The notes below the pieces were generated by a model, which saw nothing but the letters and a program-made list of their open reading frames with translations, was not told the origin of the DNA and did no database searches. Position numbers and translations under genes: made by a program. This document shows, in pieces, positions 8,831-17,403 of a stretch of DNA of 64,000 bases. The stretch comes from Proteiniphilum sp. UBA5384 (GTDB lineage: Bacteria > Bacteroidota > Bacteroidia > Bacteroidales > Dysgonomonadaceae), in the NCBI RefSeq assembly GCF_002410825.1, contig NZ_DHOS01000034.1, positions 90,088-154,087 on the forward strand, written 5' to 3'. How positions within the stretch are numbered: position 1 is the first letter of the stretch; the number at the start of each line of letters is the position of its first letter.

Positions 8831-8850
8831 GACTAATGAGACTAATATGA
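8831..8850. repeat. Short intergenic repeat (GACTAATGnGACTAATnTG type)
   Basis: A tandem-like motif of GACTAATG and GACTAATATG is related to the copy at 19464-19482. It lies in the 96-bp gap between the carbonic anhydrase and aminopeptidase genes. Confidence 0.4.
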
Positions 8851-8913
8851 CCAATAATTGTAATGAACGGTTGTTCAATTGGCACATAGGCATATTGATA
8901 GATTGGCATACTG

Positions 8914-10704
8914 TTAAATCGCTTTTGTCTTTCGTTTCAGCCAGGCTTTTTCCTCTTCGGTGAGATATTTTTTCAGCTTTTTAAATACCATTTTATGGTA
9001 GTTGTTGAGCCATTTAATCTCATCTTTAGTCAGGAGTTTTTTCTCTATTGGTTTGGTGTCGATGGGACAAAGCGTGATGGTTTCAAAATTATAGAAAGTG
9101 CCGAACTCTTTGGTTTTTTTATATTCTTGTGTGACAATCAGATTCTCAATACGGATTCCATATTGACCTGCACGGTATATTCCCGGCTCATCGGAAGTGA
9201 CCATTCCCGGTCTGAGTTGGGTTGGATTTTCTTCTGTACGGAAATTTTGAGGTCCTTCGTGGACGTTAAGGAAATGTCCGATGCCATGCCCGGTACCGTG
9301 ACCGTAGTTGAGTTCGTTATTCCACAGGAATTTTCTGGCAAGTATGTCGAGCTGCGAGCCTCGTGTCCCTTCGGGATAAATGGCGGTGGCAAGGGCGATA
9401 TGACCTTTCAACACCAATGTATAATCTTTTTTCATCTGTCGACTCAACTTCCCGACTGCTACCGTACGGGTAATATCGGTGGTGCCATCCTTAAACTGGG
9501 CGCCTGAGTCTATCAGCAGCAATCCCTCGGGATGTACTTGTTGGCTGGTCTGGGGCGTGGCGTGATAATGTACAACCGCACCGTTGCCAGTATATCCTGC
9601 AATGGTGGCGAAACTTTCACCCACAAAGAGATCTTGCTGGGAACGATATTCATACAGCTTTTCTTCTACTGTTATCTCTTCCACTTCTCCTGCGGGTACT
9701 GCTTTCTCTAACCACATAAAGAATTTTACAAGCGCTACCCCATCTTTGATCATGGCATTCCGGAATCCTTTCAATTCTGTTTCGTTTTTGATGCTTTTCA
9801 TCAGGTCTACCGGTGAGGGTATATCTATGATTGCACAAGAAGCGGGAATAGTCTGCAGCAATTTGTAATTAATTTTATTGCCGGTGATGCATACTGTACT
9901 GTTTGCCGGGACTCTGGAGATATATTCAAAGATATCATTGTAACCGGTAATCTTGATTCCCTGTTTTTTATATGAACCGGCTACTTCATCGGTCAGCTTG
10001 TCGGGGTCAATAAATAATACCGTTTCTTTTTCCGAGACGTAGGCATAGGCCAAAGCGACAGGATTATAATCTACATCGTTACCGCGGAGGTTAAAAGTCC
10101 ATGCTACCGCATCGAGAGTGACGATGATCAATCCATCCGCATTCGCTTTCTTCAATTCGGCATTGATACGGGCAATCTTACTTTTTACCGATTCACCGGA
10201 TACGTTCTCCGGTAATGTAAAGACTTTGTTTTTGGGGATTTCGGGACGATTGTCCCATATGACAGAAAATGGATCCAGCGAAGTCTCCAACCGAATTCCG
10301 TTTGTCTCGAGTTTGGCTTTTAGCGCTTTTGCATCAGCAGCAGCATATACCAACCCGTCGATTCCTACTGTTCCGCCTTTACCGGCCTGTGCAACAACCC
10401 AATCAATCATGTCGGGCGTGTCGGATTGTCCCATTTTAAATAACTCGAATCCGGTATCTTTCAATTGATCAGCCGCCTGCAGGAAATAACGCGAATCGGT
10501 CCATACGCCTGCTTCTTTTTTTGATACCACAGCGGTTCCGGCAGAACCGGTGAAGCCACTGATCCATTTCCTGGATTCCCAATGTTTGGGAGGGTATTCA
10601 CTTAAATGGGCATCGGTACTGGGAACAATGAACACATCCAGCTTTTTTTCTTCCATAAATTGTCTTATGGCTGAAAGTCTTTGAGGAATTTCGCTTGTTT
10701 TCAT
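8914..10704 (-). CDS. Xaa-Pro aminopeptidase (M24B family)
   Basis: The ~596-residue metalloenzyme releases N-terminal residues preceding proline. It has two creatinase-type N-terminal domains and a C-terminal pita-bread catalytic domain. Metal ligands visible are the Asp pair in LLIDSGAQFKDGTTDITRT, the His in GHGTGHGIGHFLNVHEGP and the two Glu in DEPGIYRAGQYGIRIEN. The start is set at MKTSEIPQRLSAIRQ; in-frame upstream codons would cross the promoter region shared with folB. It is transcribed divergently from folB. Confidence 0.95.
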   Translation of the reverse strand: MKTSEIPQRLSAIRQFMEEKKLDVFIVPSTDAHLSEYPPKHWESRKWISGFTGSAGTAVVSKKEAGVWTDSRYFLQAADQLKDTGFELFKMGQSDTPDMIDWVVAQAGKGGTVGIDGLVYAAADAKALKAKLETNGIRLETSLDPFSVIWDNRPEIPKNKVFTLPENVSGESVKSKIARINAELKKANADGLIIVTLDAVAWTFNLRGNDVDYNPVALAYAYVSEKETVLFIDPDKLTDEVAGSYKKQGIKITGYNDIFEYISRVPANSTVCITGNKINYKLLQTIPASCAIIDIPSPVDLMKSIKNETELKGFRNAMIKDGVALVKFFMWLEKAVPAGEVEEITVEEKLYEYRSQQDLFVGESFATIAGYTGNGAVVHYHATPQTSQQVHPEGLLLIDSGAQFKDGTTDITRTVAVGKLSRQMKKDYTLVLKGHIALATAIYPEGTRGSQLDILARKFLWNNELNYGHGTGHGIGHFLNVHEGPQNFRTEENPTQLRPGMVTSDEPGIYRAGQYGIRIENLIVTQEYKKTKEFGTFYNFETITLCPIDTKPIEKKLLTKDEIKWLNNYHKMVFKKLKKYLTEEEKAWLKRKTKAI

Positions 10705-10712
10705 TATATTTG
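10680..10712 (+). promoter_or_regulatory. folB promoter
   Basis: TTTG at 10680-10683, 21 bp, TATATTTG at 10705-10712. Transcription would start near 10719, ~26 nt before the folB ATG at 10745. Confidence 0.7.
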
Positions 10713-10724
10713 TATTTAGATCAA

Positions 10725-10732
10725 CAAATATA
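10725..10732 (-). promoter_or_regulatory. Candidate -7 element for the Xaa-Pro aminopeptidase gene
   Basis: The minus strand reads TATATTTG, 20 bp upstream of the ATG and back to back with the folB promoter. No good -33 element is seen. Confidence 0.45.
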
Positions 10733-10744
10733 GTGAAATGTTCT

Positions 10745-11098
10745 ATGAAAATCTCCATCGAATTAAAAAATATGCATTTTTTTGCTTACCATGGCGTATT
10801 GGAGCATGAAACAATTCAAGGAAATAATTTTTCTGTGACATTACGTTTTTCTGCCGATTTATCGGAGGCGTGTACCAGTGATGATGTGGTGGACACCGTC
10901 AACTATGCGGAAGTGTATGAACTGGTGAAAGAGGAGATGTCGATACCATCGAAGTTAATCGAAAATGCGGCATACCGTATTTTACGGAAAGTAAAAGAGG
11001 CGTTTCCGCAAATCAACCTGATTGAAGTGGCGTTGTCAAAAATGAATCCTCCTGTATCCGGACAGATGGAACAGTCTACAGTAATTATTTCAGAATGA
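10745..11098 (+). CDS. folB: Dihydroneopterin aldolase
   Basis: 117 residues, the normal size for FolB, which converts 7,8-dihydroneopterin to 6-hydroxymethyl-dihydropterin and glycolaldehyde in folate synthesis. Recognisable are the start ISIELKNMHFFAYHGVLEHE, the catalytic Tyr/Glu region, VDTVNYAEVYELV, LIENAAYRI and VALSKMNPPV. The ATG at 10745 begins the conserved part; the in-frame GTG at 10733 adds only four residues. Confidence 0.95.
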   Translation: MKISIELKNMHFFAYHGVLEHETIQGNNFSVTLRFSADLSEACTSDDVVDTVNYAEVYELVKEEMSIPSKLIENAAYRILRKVKEAFPQINLIEVALSKMNPPVSGQMEQSTVIISE

Positions 11099-11166
11099 AA
11101 ATAGAAGCTGCTGTTAACTCACAACTTTTTATAAATTAGGATACGCCTCGAAAATGCTCAAACAGA

Positions 11167-11198
11167 TTTGGCAATTCTCACGGCTTTCACTATATTTG
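11167..11198 (+). promoter_or_regulatory. lptB promoter
   Basis: TTTG at 11167-11170, 20 bp, TATATTTG at 11191-11198. The predicted transcription start is only ~12 nt before the lptB ATG, so the leader is very short. Confidence 0.75.
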
Positions 11199-11216
11199 CG
11201 AAAATATTTCGAGTGA

Positions 11217-12050
11217 ATGGACGAAACGAAAGATGGCATGGCATCCGGCATTGAGATCGAAGGGGTTGATACGCTACCGCAGGATAGTGTGTCACAAGAG
11301 AAATCGCTGACGTTGCGTACCGAAAATCTGGTGAAGAGGTATGGCAAACGTACAGTTGTGAATCATGTCTCCATTGATGTGAAACAGGGAGAAATTGTGG
11401 GCTTGCTTGGTCCCAACGGTGCCGGGAAGACTACTACCTTTTATATGACGGTAGGCTTGATCGTACCAAACGAAGGAGAAATATTTATCGGTGAACGGAA
11501 CATTACCCGTTATCCGGTTTATAAACGTGCCCAGAACGGAATTGGTTACTTGGCCCAGGAAGCATCTATCTTCCGGAAGATGACGGTAGAAGATAATATC
11601 AAATCGGTATTGGAATTTACTGATAAGTCACCGAAAGAACAAAAGGAAAAACTGGAAAGCCTGATCAACGAGTTCGGGTTGGGAAAGGTTAGGAAGAATA
11701 CGGGTGATCGTCTTTCGGGTGGAGAACGCCGCCGTGCTGAAATTGCCCGCTGTCTGGCTATCGACCCGAAATTCATTATGCTCGATGAGCCGTTCGCGGG
11801 AATCGACCCGATTGCGGTGCAGGATATCCAGTCGATTGTGGCTCAGTTGAAATACCGGAATATCGGTATTCTTATTACCGACCATAATGTGGACGAAACA
11901 TTGAGTATCACCGACAGGGCATACCTGCTCTTCGAGGGAAAAGTGCTCTTCCAGGGAACCGCGGAGGAACTGGCGGATAATCCTGTGGTAAGGGAAAAAT
12001 ATCTGGGGCGCGATTTTGAATTGCGCAGACGTACATTCGATGTTCATTGA
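11217..12050 (+). CDS. lptB: LPS export ABC transporter ATP-binding protein LptB
   Basis: 277-residue ATPase of the LptB2FGC complex that extracts lipopolysaccharide from the inner membrane. It shows Walker A GPNGAGKTTT, the Q-loop YLAQEASIFRKMTVEDN, the signature LSGGERRR, Walker B FIMLDEPFAGIDP and the H-loop ITDHN. LptB differs from other ABC ATPases by this Q-loop and by the YLGRDFEL-type end. An unconserved acidic N-terminal extension of ~30 residues precedes the domain; it is kept because the promoter leaves room only for ATG 11217. ruvX follows 5 bp after the stop, so the two are one operon, with def close behind. Confidence 0.95.
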   Translation: MDETKDGMASGIEIEGVDTLPQDSVSQEKSLTLRTENLVKRYGKRTVVNHVSIDVKQGEIVGLLGPNGAGKTTTFYMTVGLIVPNEGEIFIGERNITRYPVYKRAQNGIGYLAQEASIFRKMTVEDNIKSVLEFTDKSPKEQKEKLESLINEFGLGKVRKNTGDRLSGGERRRAEIARCLAIDPKFIMLDEPFAGIDPIAVQDIQSIVAQLKYRNIGILITDHNVDETLSITDRAYLLFEGKVLFQGTAEELADNPVVREKYLGRDFELRRRTFDVH

Positions 12051-12055
12051 AACTT

Positions 12056-12472
12056 ATGGGGCGGCTTCTTTCTATCGATTATGGGAAAAAACGTACCGGA
12101 ATAGCCGTGAGCGATCCGCTGCAGATTATCGCCAATGGCCTTACGACAGTGGAAACATCCCGGATTTTTGATTTCTTGGATGAGTATCTCCAAAAAGAAG
12201 AGGTATCTTCTATTGTGGTAGGATTACCCAAACAGATGAACAATGAGCCTTCGGAGAACATGAAACGGATAGAGCCTTTCGTGAACCGATTGAAAAAATT
12301 ATACCCGCAAATTCCAGTGGAATATTGGGATGAGCGGTTTTCATCCAAAATGGCCCAGCAGACAATGAGGAATGCCGGACTGAAAAAAAAGGATCGTCAA
12401 AACAAAGAACTGGTTGACGAAATCAGTGCGGCCATTATCCTTCAGGGGTATATGGAGAGGAGATTGATGTGA
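12056..12472 (+). CDS. ruvX: RuvX/YqgF-family pre-16S rRNA nuclease (putative Holliday junction resolvase)
   Basis: The 138-residue RNase H-like nuclease shows LSIDYGKKRTGIAVSD (first catalytic Asp), VGLPKQMNNEPSE, the EYWDERFSSKMA motif and the terminal Asp in LVDEISAAIILQGYME. The family processes the 16S rRNA 5' end. A resolvase role has been proposed but is less certain. It starts at ATG 12056, immediately after lptB. Confidence 0.93.
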   Translation: MGRLLSIDYGKKRTGIAVSDPLQIIANGLTTVETSRIFDFLDEYLQKEEVSSIVVGLPKQMNNEPSENMKRIEPFVNRLKKLYPQIPVEYWDERFSSKMAQQTMRNAGLKKKDRQNKELVDEISAAIILQGYMERRLM

Positions 12473-12493
12473 TGATTAGATGATTTAATGATT

Positions 12494-13054
12494 ATGATAT
12501 TACCCATATATATTTACGGACACCCGGTTTTAAGGAAAGTGGCACAGGATATTGATCCGGAGACCTATCCTAACTTGAAGGAGTTAATCGATAATATGTT
12601 CGAAACCATGTATAATGCCGACGGGATTGGACTTGCCGGTCCACAGGTGGGCTTGGAGGACCGTATCTTTGTGGTGGATCTCTCCCCGCTGGAGGATGAG
12701 GAACACCCTGAGTTCAAGGACTTCAAAAAAGCTTTTATCAATGCGCATATCATTGAACGGGGTGGGGAATTGGACGCTGTTGAAGAGGGATGCCTGAGTA
12801 TCCCCGGTATCCATGAGAAAGTGCCCAGGGAAGAGGAAATCCGTATCCAATATCTGGATGAGAACCTGCAACCGCACGATGAGGTGTTCTCCGGCTTTAG
12901 GGCGCGCGTCATCCAACACGAATACGACCATATAGACGGTATCCTGTTTGTCGATAAAATTTCACCACTCCGTAAGAGAATGGTGAAAGGTAAACTGGCT
13001 AATATGGAAAAAGGAAAAGTGGCCTGCGAGTATAGGATAAGGACGGTGAGATAG
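12494..13054 (+). CDS. def: Peptide deformylase
   Basis: The metalloenzyme removes the N-formyl group from nascent proteins. All three motifs are present: [19 protein letters not shown] (metal-binding Cys) and HEYDHIDG (two metal-binding His). The protein is ~186 residues, normal length. An alternative ATG two codons upstream (12488) is possible; [14 protein letters not shown] is the typical family start. It lies 21 bp downstream of ruvX. Confidence 0.96.
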   Translation: MILPIYIYGHPVLRKVAQDIDPETYPNLKELIDNMFETMYNADGIGLAGPQVGLEDRIFVVDLSPLEDEEHPEFKDFKKAFINAHIIERGGELDAVEEGCLSIPGIHEKVPREEEIRIQYLDENLQPHDEVFSGFRARVIQHEYDHIDGILFVDKISPLRKRMVKGKLANMEKGKVACEYRIRTVR

Positions 13055-13249
13055 TTTTGGGGACGATTGCTTATGTTGATTTTTTATTTAATCAGAGAAA
13101 AATATTAATATTACGTCTGTTTTTGTATATGCTTGATACTTAGTTCTTTGTTTAGTGGTAATATTGCCTTTTATTTTTTGATTATACCTTTTACATCCTT
13201 TACTTTGCACTGTGAAAAGCCTATTGTTTTAAAATTAAATTTTAATTGT

Positions 13250-13651
13250 ATGAAAACAAAAACATTCTTTTTTGCATTGCTATTGATTGTAGCTACTAGT
13301 ACTTTAAGTGCTCAGAACATACAAGGTACATGGAAATCTCTGGATAGCTCGGGGCGTTCTACCCCTGAAGGTTATACCGTCCTAAAGCATATCACATCCA
13401 CTCATTTCATCTGGACGATGTTTGATAAAGAGGGGAATATCATCTCTGGCGCATCGGGAATCTATACACTCAAAGATGGTGTCTATACCGAAAAAATTTT
13501 ATATGCGTTGCCGGGAATGACAAGCTGGAAGGGGAAAAGTGCTACCTACGAAGTGAAGGTAGAGGGAAAGAAAATGTGGATTTCAGGATATCTTGAATTT
13601 GACCAAAACCGGAAAGTTCAGAATGAGGAGAATTGGGAAATAGTTGAATAG
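13250..13651 (+). CDS. Small secreted lipocalin-like protein
   Basis: 133 residues with a signal peptide (MKTKTFFFALLLIVATSTLSAQ). A compact all-beta body follows, beginning NIQGTWKSLDSS and continuing YTVLKHITSTHFIWTMFD and VEGKKMWISGYLEF. The N-terminal GTW motif and size suggest a lipocalin-like Bacteroidota family such as DUF4488; this is weak recognition. The ATG at 13250 gives a complete signal peptide. The function is unknown. Confidence 0.6.
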   Translation: MKTKTFFFALLLIVATSTLSAQNIQGTWKSLDSSGRSTPEGYTVLKHITSTHFIWTMFDKEGNIISGASGIYTLKDGVYTEKILYALPGMTSWKGKSATYEVKVEGKKMWISGYLEFDQNRKVQNEENWEIVE

Positions 13652-13680
13652 TTTGATTTTGAAAAACAGACGATTTCAAT

Positions 13681-14655
13681 ATGAGAGTCCTGCATATTGT
13701 ATATTTTTTTTTAGCCTCTGCTCATCTTTGTTTAGGGAGTATGCATGATGATCATCCTCCCGGAACAAAATTGGTTACGGCCAAGAGTGACTTTCTTCAA
13801 GATTCTCTTTATCTGCGTAAAGGAAAAGACTGTATAGAGAGATTGGATTATGATTCAGCGCGTGTTTATTTGCTTCAAAGTGCTAATTCTACCGATATAC
13901 CGGTAAGGATCGAATCCTATTTATACCTGAATTTCATAGAGATCCGGCTTGAAAACTATGATATTGCTCTCAATTATTTGGAATTATACCATAAAAATGC
14001 TATGCTTCTTTTTCAGCGATCCATAGAAATTGAGGATTCAGTTCGTAATCAGAAAGATAATATTGATAATATATTTTCTTCGATAAGACGTCAAAATAAA
14101 GTCAGGCTTTTCTTTGTGATACTTTCAAGTCTCATTTTGCTGATTGTCATTGTTTTCCTGTTTTATATAAGTCAAAAGAGAGTCTCTGTTTATTCAACAA
14201 GAAAGAAAAAGGAATTGGAGAAATTAAATTCAACCATTCAAACAAAGAAGAAGTTACATAAATCGCTCGCCTATAATAGCTATCTTCTGCAGGCGGAGAT
14301 ATTTAAACAAATCCCTATTTACACGGAAATCAAAGAATTGGAGTGTCAGGATAGGAGTAAAAATGTAAGAGTGTTAACTTATGAGAAACAAGATCACCTG
14401 CAACGCGAACTTGATATTCATTTTGCAAATTTTCAAAGAGATTTGTGTACTATTCATGCCAAACTCACTCAAAATGACCTTAAATTATGTTGTCTTTCTC
14501 TCTTACCGTTGAATTCTTTTGCCAAAGCTTTGTGTTTTGGATCGACGGAAGTGAATGTTATCAAACAACGTAAATATTATATCAAGAAGAAAATGACTGA
14601 AGATTCTGACAATATTTTACTCTTTGACTTTATATTCTCGGCACGAAAAGAATAG
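13681..14655 (+). CDS. Membrane-anchored protein with degenerate TPR-like N-terminus and LuxR-like C-terminal helix-turn-helix
   Basis: 324 residues. There is an N-terminal signal or anchor (IVYFFLASAHLCLGSM), a short helical repeat region at ~40-115 resembling one or two TPR units, a transmembrane helix at ~143-165 (FFVILSSLILLIVIVFLFYI), a coiled-coil linker (KKKELEKLNSTIQTKKKLHK) and a C-terminal segment LTQNDLKLCCLSLLPLNSFAKAL...IKQRKYYIKKKM. The last part resembles the HTH found after TPR and membrane segments in many Bacteroidota regulators. I infer signalling from the periplasmic side to a cytoplasmic HTH. The target is unknown. Confidence 0.6.
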   Translation: MRVLHIVYFFLASAHLCLGSMHDDHPPGTKLVTAKSDFLQDSLYLRKGKDCIERLDYDSARVYLLQSANSTDIPVRIESYLYLNFIEIRLENYDIALNYLELYHKNAMLLFQRSIEIEDSVRNQKDNIDNIFSSIRRQNKVRLFFVILSSLILLIVIVFLFYISQKRVSVYSTRKKKELEKLNSTIQTKKKLHKSLAYNSYLLQAEIFKQIPIYTEIKELECQDRSKNVRVLTYEKQDHLQRELDIHFANFQRDLCTIHAKLTQNDLKLCCLSLLPLNSFAKALCFGSTEVNVIKQRKYYIKKKMTEDSDNILLFDFIFSARKE

Positions 14656-14700
14656 GGATGGCATTGATATGGTTGTCTTTAAATTGAATTCTGAGCAGCT

Positions 14701-15441
14701 TTATTCTCCGGTATAATAATTGTAATCCTCGATTACTTTTGCGATGAAATTTCTCCTTGTGGAAAATTGGTTTTTACTACGGATCACCTCTTCTATTTTA
14801 ATGGTGAGTTTATCCATCAATGCTTCATCCCTGCTCTGAATAGCGATGACGGCATTTTCTTTGATGATGCGCATGTCGTTATCGTTAAATCGTAACATCT
14901 GTGCCCGGGTGAAATGGGGTTGATAGTCCCCATTTATTTCTGCTAAAATGGTGTGGGTCAAATTATATTTCGATTTCTCGGAGACCACAGCCGTGCCTGC
15001 CGCCAAGTCGCCTAAACGCTGCGTGTGCTTGCTGAGCAGCATCGACCCCGCACCCGCTATAAATCCTAAATCAATATCGACGAGCCTGAATATCCACCGT
15101 GTAAAATAGTCAGTAAAGGATGCCTGGTAACCGTCTATCTTCACTACACGAGTTTTGACCAGCATCTTTCCCAAGGTTCGTCCTTCCATCAAGCTTTCAC
15201 TGATCAGCGAGTAAAATGCTACGGGAGAATAGATTACCAAAATGACTGCATTCCGGTTCCACATTTCCATATTGATAATTACATCCAAGGCACCCAGGTA
15301 TTTCAAGAGATAATACAGGCTGATGGCGTAGGACACTTTTATGATCATGTCGATGAGATAGCCCAGCATCCGTTCGCCTATTGATGCGGTATTGAAAAAA
15401 AGTGGTACATTTTGTGTGGTTGTTATGTATAACTTTGACAT
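14701..15441 (-). CDS. RDD-family membrane protein
   Basis: 246 residues with the RDD signature: RMLGYLIDMIIKVSYA near the N-terminus, several hydrophobic helices, the MEGRTLGKMLVKTRVV motif, and RLGDLAAGTAVV after the last helix. The C-terminal ~75 residues are polar and cytoplasmic. RDD proteins are poorly characterised membrane proteins, some with transport roles. It is divergent from the SpoIIM-family gene; an RDD gene next to SpoIIM, MoxR and DUF58 genes is a recurring arrangement in this phylum. Confidence 0.85.
   Translation of the reverse strand: MSKLYITTTQNVPLFFNTASIGERMLGYLIDMIIKVSYAISLYYLLKYLGALDVIINMEMWNRNAVILVIYSPVAFYSLISESLMEGRTLGKMLVKTRVVKIDGYQASFTDYFTRWIFRLVDIDLGFIAGAGSMLLSKHTQRLGDLAAGTAVVSEKSKYNLTHTILAEINGDYQPHFTRAQMLRFNDNDMRIIKENAVIAIQSRDEALMDKLTIKIEEVIRSKNQFSTRRNFIAKVIEDYNYYTGE
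15430..15437 (+). promoter_or_regulatory. Candidate -7 element for the SpoIIM-MoxR-DUF58 operon
   Basis: TAACTTTG matches TAnnTTTG, 28 bp before the ATG at 15465. It overlaps the start of the divergent RDD gene. The -33 spacing is poor. Confidence 0.45.
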
Positions 15442-15464
15442 TTTATACTAATTTAGCGAGCGAT

Positions 15465-16463
15465 ATGAAAGAAGTCGCCTTTATCAGACAAAATAAAAGC
15501 AAGTGGCTGGAGTTTGAGCAGTCGTTGGCCTCCAATCAGTCCCGTAACCCGGACGAGATGGCGAACCTCTATATCCACCTGCTGAATGATCTCTCTTTTG
15601 CGCAGACTTATTACCCAAAAAGCAAGACAACGGACTATCTCAATTTTCTGGTCACGCAAATATACCGCAAAATTTACAAAACAAAGCGTTTAGAAAAGAA
15701 CAGATTCCGGAAATTTTTCACAACCGATGTGCCGCTGTTGATGTACAAGCATCGAAAAACGATGTGGTTCGCCTTTGTGATGTTTTTGTTTTTTGTTGTT
15801 TTAGGAGCGGTCTCAGCGAAATATGACGATACGTTTGTGCGCTTGATCCTAGGCGACGGTTACGTGAACATGACGTTGGAAAATATTGAGAAAGGCGACC
15901 CGATGGCGGTATATAAATCGGGCGGACGTATGGGGTCTTTTATAGGGATCACGGTAAATAACGTGAATGTGGCATTGCGGGCTTTTATTTTTGGCATACT
16001 CGCCGGAATTCCCACTTTTTATATTGCCATGACAAACGGTATCATGGTCGGTTCGTTTCAATACTTCTTCTATGAACAGGGTGTTTTTGCTGAGAGCCTA
16101 CAGGGCATTTGGCTGCACGGGGCAATGGAGATTTTCAGCATCATCGTGGCTACTGCCTCCGGATTTATTCTGGCGGCGTCGGTACTTTTTCCCGGCACTT
16201 ATTCCCGTTTCAACTCCTTCAGGATGGGATTCAGGGAAAGCCTTTATATCATATTGAGTACCCTCCCGTTCTTCGTTGCCGCAGGATTTATTGAGGGGTT
16301 TGTGACCAGACTTTCCAATACAATGCCCCTTTCATTGAATCTGATCATTATCTTGGGCTCTTTCGCTTTTATTTTCTTCTATTATATGGTTTATCCGTTT
16401 ATCCTTTCCCGAAAAATGGGGAAAAGAAGAGAATTGTCCCACTATATACAATCAATCATCTAA
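15465..16463 (+). CDS. Stage II sporulation protein M family (SpoIIM) membrane protein
   Basis: About 332 residues. A soluble N-terminal helical domain (to ~100) is followed by five or so transmembrane helices, with the conserved region NNVNVALRAFIFGILAGIPTFYIAMTNGIMVGSF and the IWLHGAMEIFSI motif typical of the SpoIIM/DUF95 family. The organism shows no sporulation context; in Bacteroidota this family travels with RDD, MoxR and DUF58 genes. It starts at ATG 15465. It is the first gene of a six-gene operon. Confidence 0.87.
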   Translation: MKEVAFIRQNKSKWLEFEQSLASNQSRNPDEMANLYIHLLNDLSFAQTYYPKSKTTDYLNFLVTQIYRKIYKTKRLEKNRFRKFFTTDVPLLMYKHRKTMWFAFVMFLFFVVLGAVSAKYDDTFVRLILGDGYVNMTLENIEKGDPMAVYKSGGRMGSFIGITVNNVNVALRAFIFGILAGIPTFYIAMTNGIMVGSFQYFFYEQGVFAESLQGIWLHGAMEIFSIIVATASGFILAASVLFPGTYSRFNSFRMGFRESLYIILSTLPFFVAAGFIEGFVTRLSNTMPLSLNLIIILGSFAFIFFYYMVYPFILSRKMGKRRELSHYIQSII

Positions 16464-16473
16464 TTTATATCGC

Positions 16474-17403
16474 ATGTTTCAGTTGTATAAACAAAGAGAT
16501 TTTAGCGCGTATATCAGCGATACTATCGCCTTTTTCAAAATCTACTGGAAAAATTTTTTCGGAAATTATATTGTCATCACCGGCGGTATCCTTGCACTGC
16601 TCAGTCTGTTTTATTTCTTTCTCTTCCGCGATCTTTTTACCGCTTTGTTCAATACGTCCAATCGCGGCATCGGTTATGATATAGGTTATTATTTCACAGA
16701 TAACCCTTTGCTGTTTATGTCCCTACTGGTTGTGGCGATAGTGCTGACTATCTTCTTTTCCATTCTTTCCACAGCCTATCCTGTTGTTTATCTGAAGATG
16801 ACTGAGGAGACGGATAGGGCCGATTTTTCCGCCTCTGAAATTTTTGAGCGAATAAAAAAATTCTTCCCTAAAATCATTCGTTTCGCCTTGTTTTCACTTA
16901 TTACGTTCTTGCCGCTCATTACCGTGGCGACTGTCCTGGCGAGCGTGCTGGTTATATTGGTGGTGGGTGTTTTTGTTCTGATTTTGCTCATGCCGGCTGT
17001 CTCAGTCTGGATTATGCAGACGTTCTATGCCTATCTGCTCAACGATATATCTTTTACCGATGCGATGCGGCAGGGCTGGAAAATCCTCTTCTCAAAGAAA
17101 TTCTGGCATATCATCGGGTCGGCAGCGGTTATTTATATCTTATTGAACATTGCCCAGAGCGTCGTCACCCTGATTCCTTATATGATCATCTTCTTTTCGG
17201 TATTGTCATCCGGAAATGGAGCGTTGAGCGCAAGTTTAGGTGTGTATATGTCGGTTTTGTATATTGTCGCACTTATATTGTCGTATATCATGTCGAATAT
17301 CCTGATGGTAAACCAGGGGATGGTATATTACAGCACGCTGGAACAGGTGAACCATACACAGGCATTATCGGAAATTGATTTAATAGGACAGAATGTGGAA
17401 TAA
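16474..17403 (+). CDS. Polytopic membrane protein of the SpoIIM-MoxR operon
   Basis: 309 residues with about six transmembrane helices and little polar sequence. Two long hydrophobic blocks lie at ~140-190 (ALFSLITFLPLITVATVLASVLVILVV region). I recognise no catalytic motif. It starts 10 bp after the SpoIIM-family gene and overlaps the next gene by 11 bp, so it is a firm member of this operon. It probably forms part of a membrane complex with its neighbours. Confidence 0.75.
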   Translation: MFQLYKQRDFSAYISDTIAFFKIYWKNFFGNYIVITGGILALLSLFYFFLFRDLFTALFNTSNRGIGYDIGYYFTDNPLLFMSLLVVAIVLTIFFSILSTAYPVVYLKMTEETDRADFSASEIFERIKKFFPKIIRFALFSLITFLPLITVATVLASVLVILVVGVFVLILLMPAVSVWIMQTFYAYLLNDISFTDAMRQGWKILFSKKFWHIIGSAAVIYILLNIAQSVVTLIPYMIIFFSVLSSGNGALSASLGVYMSVLYIVALILSYIMSNILMVNQGMVYYSTLEQVNHTQALSEIDLIGQNVE

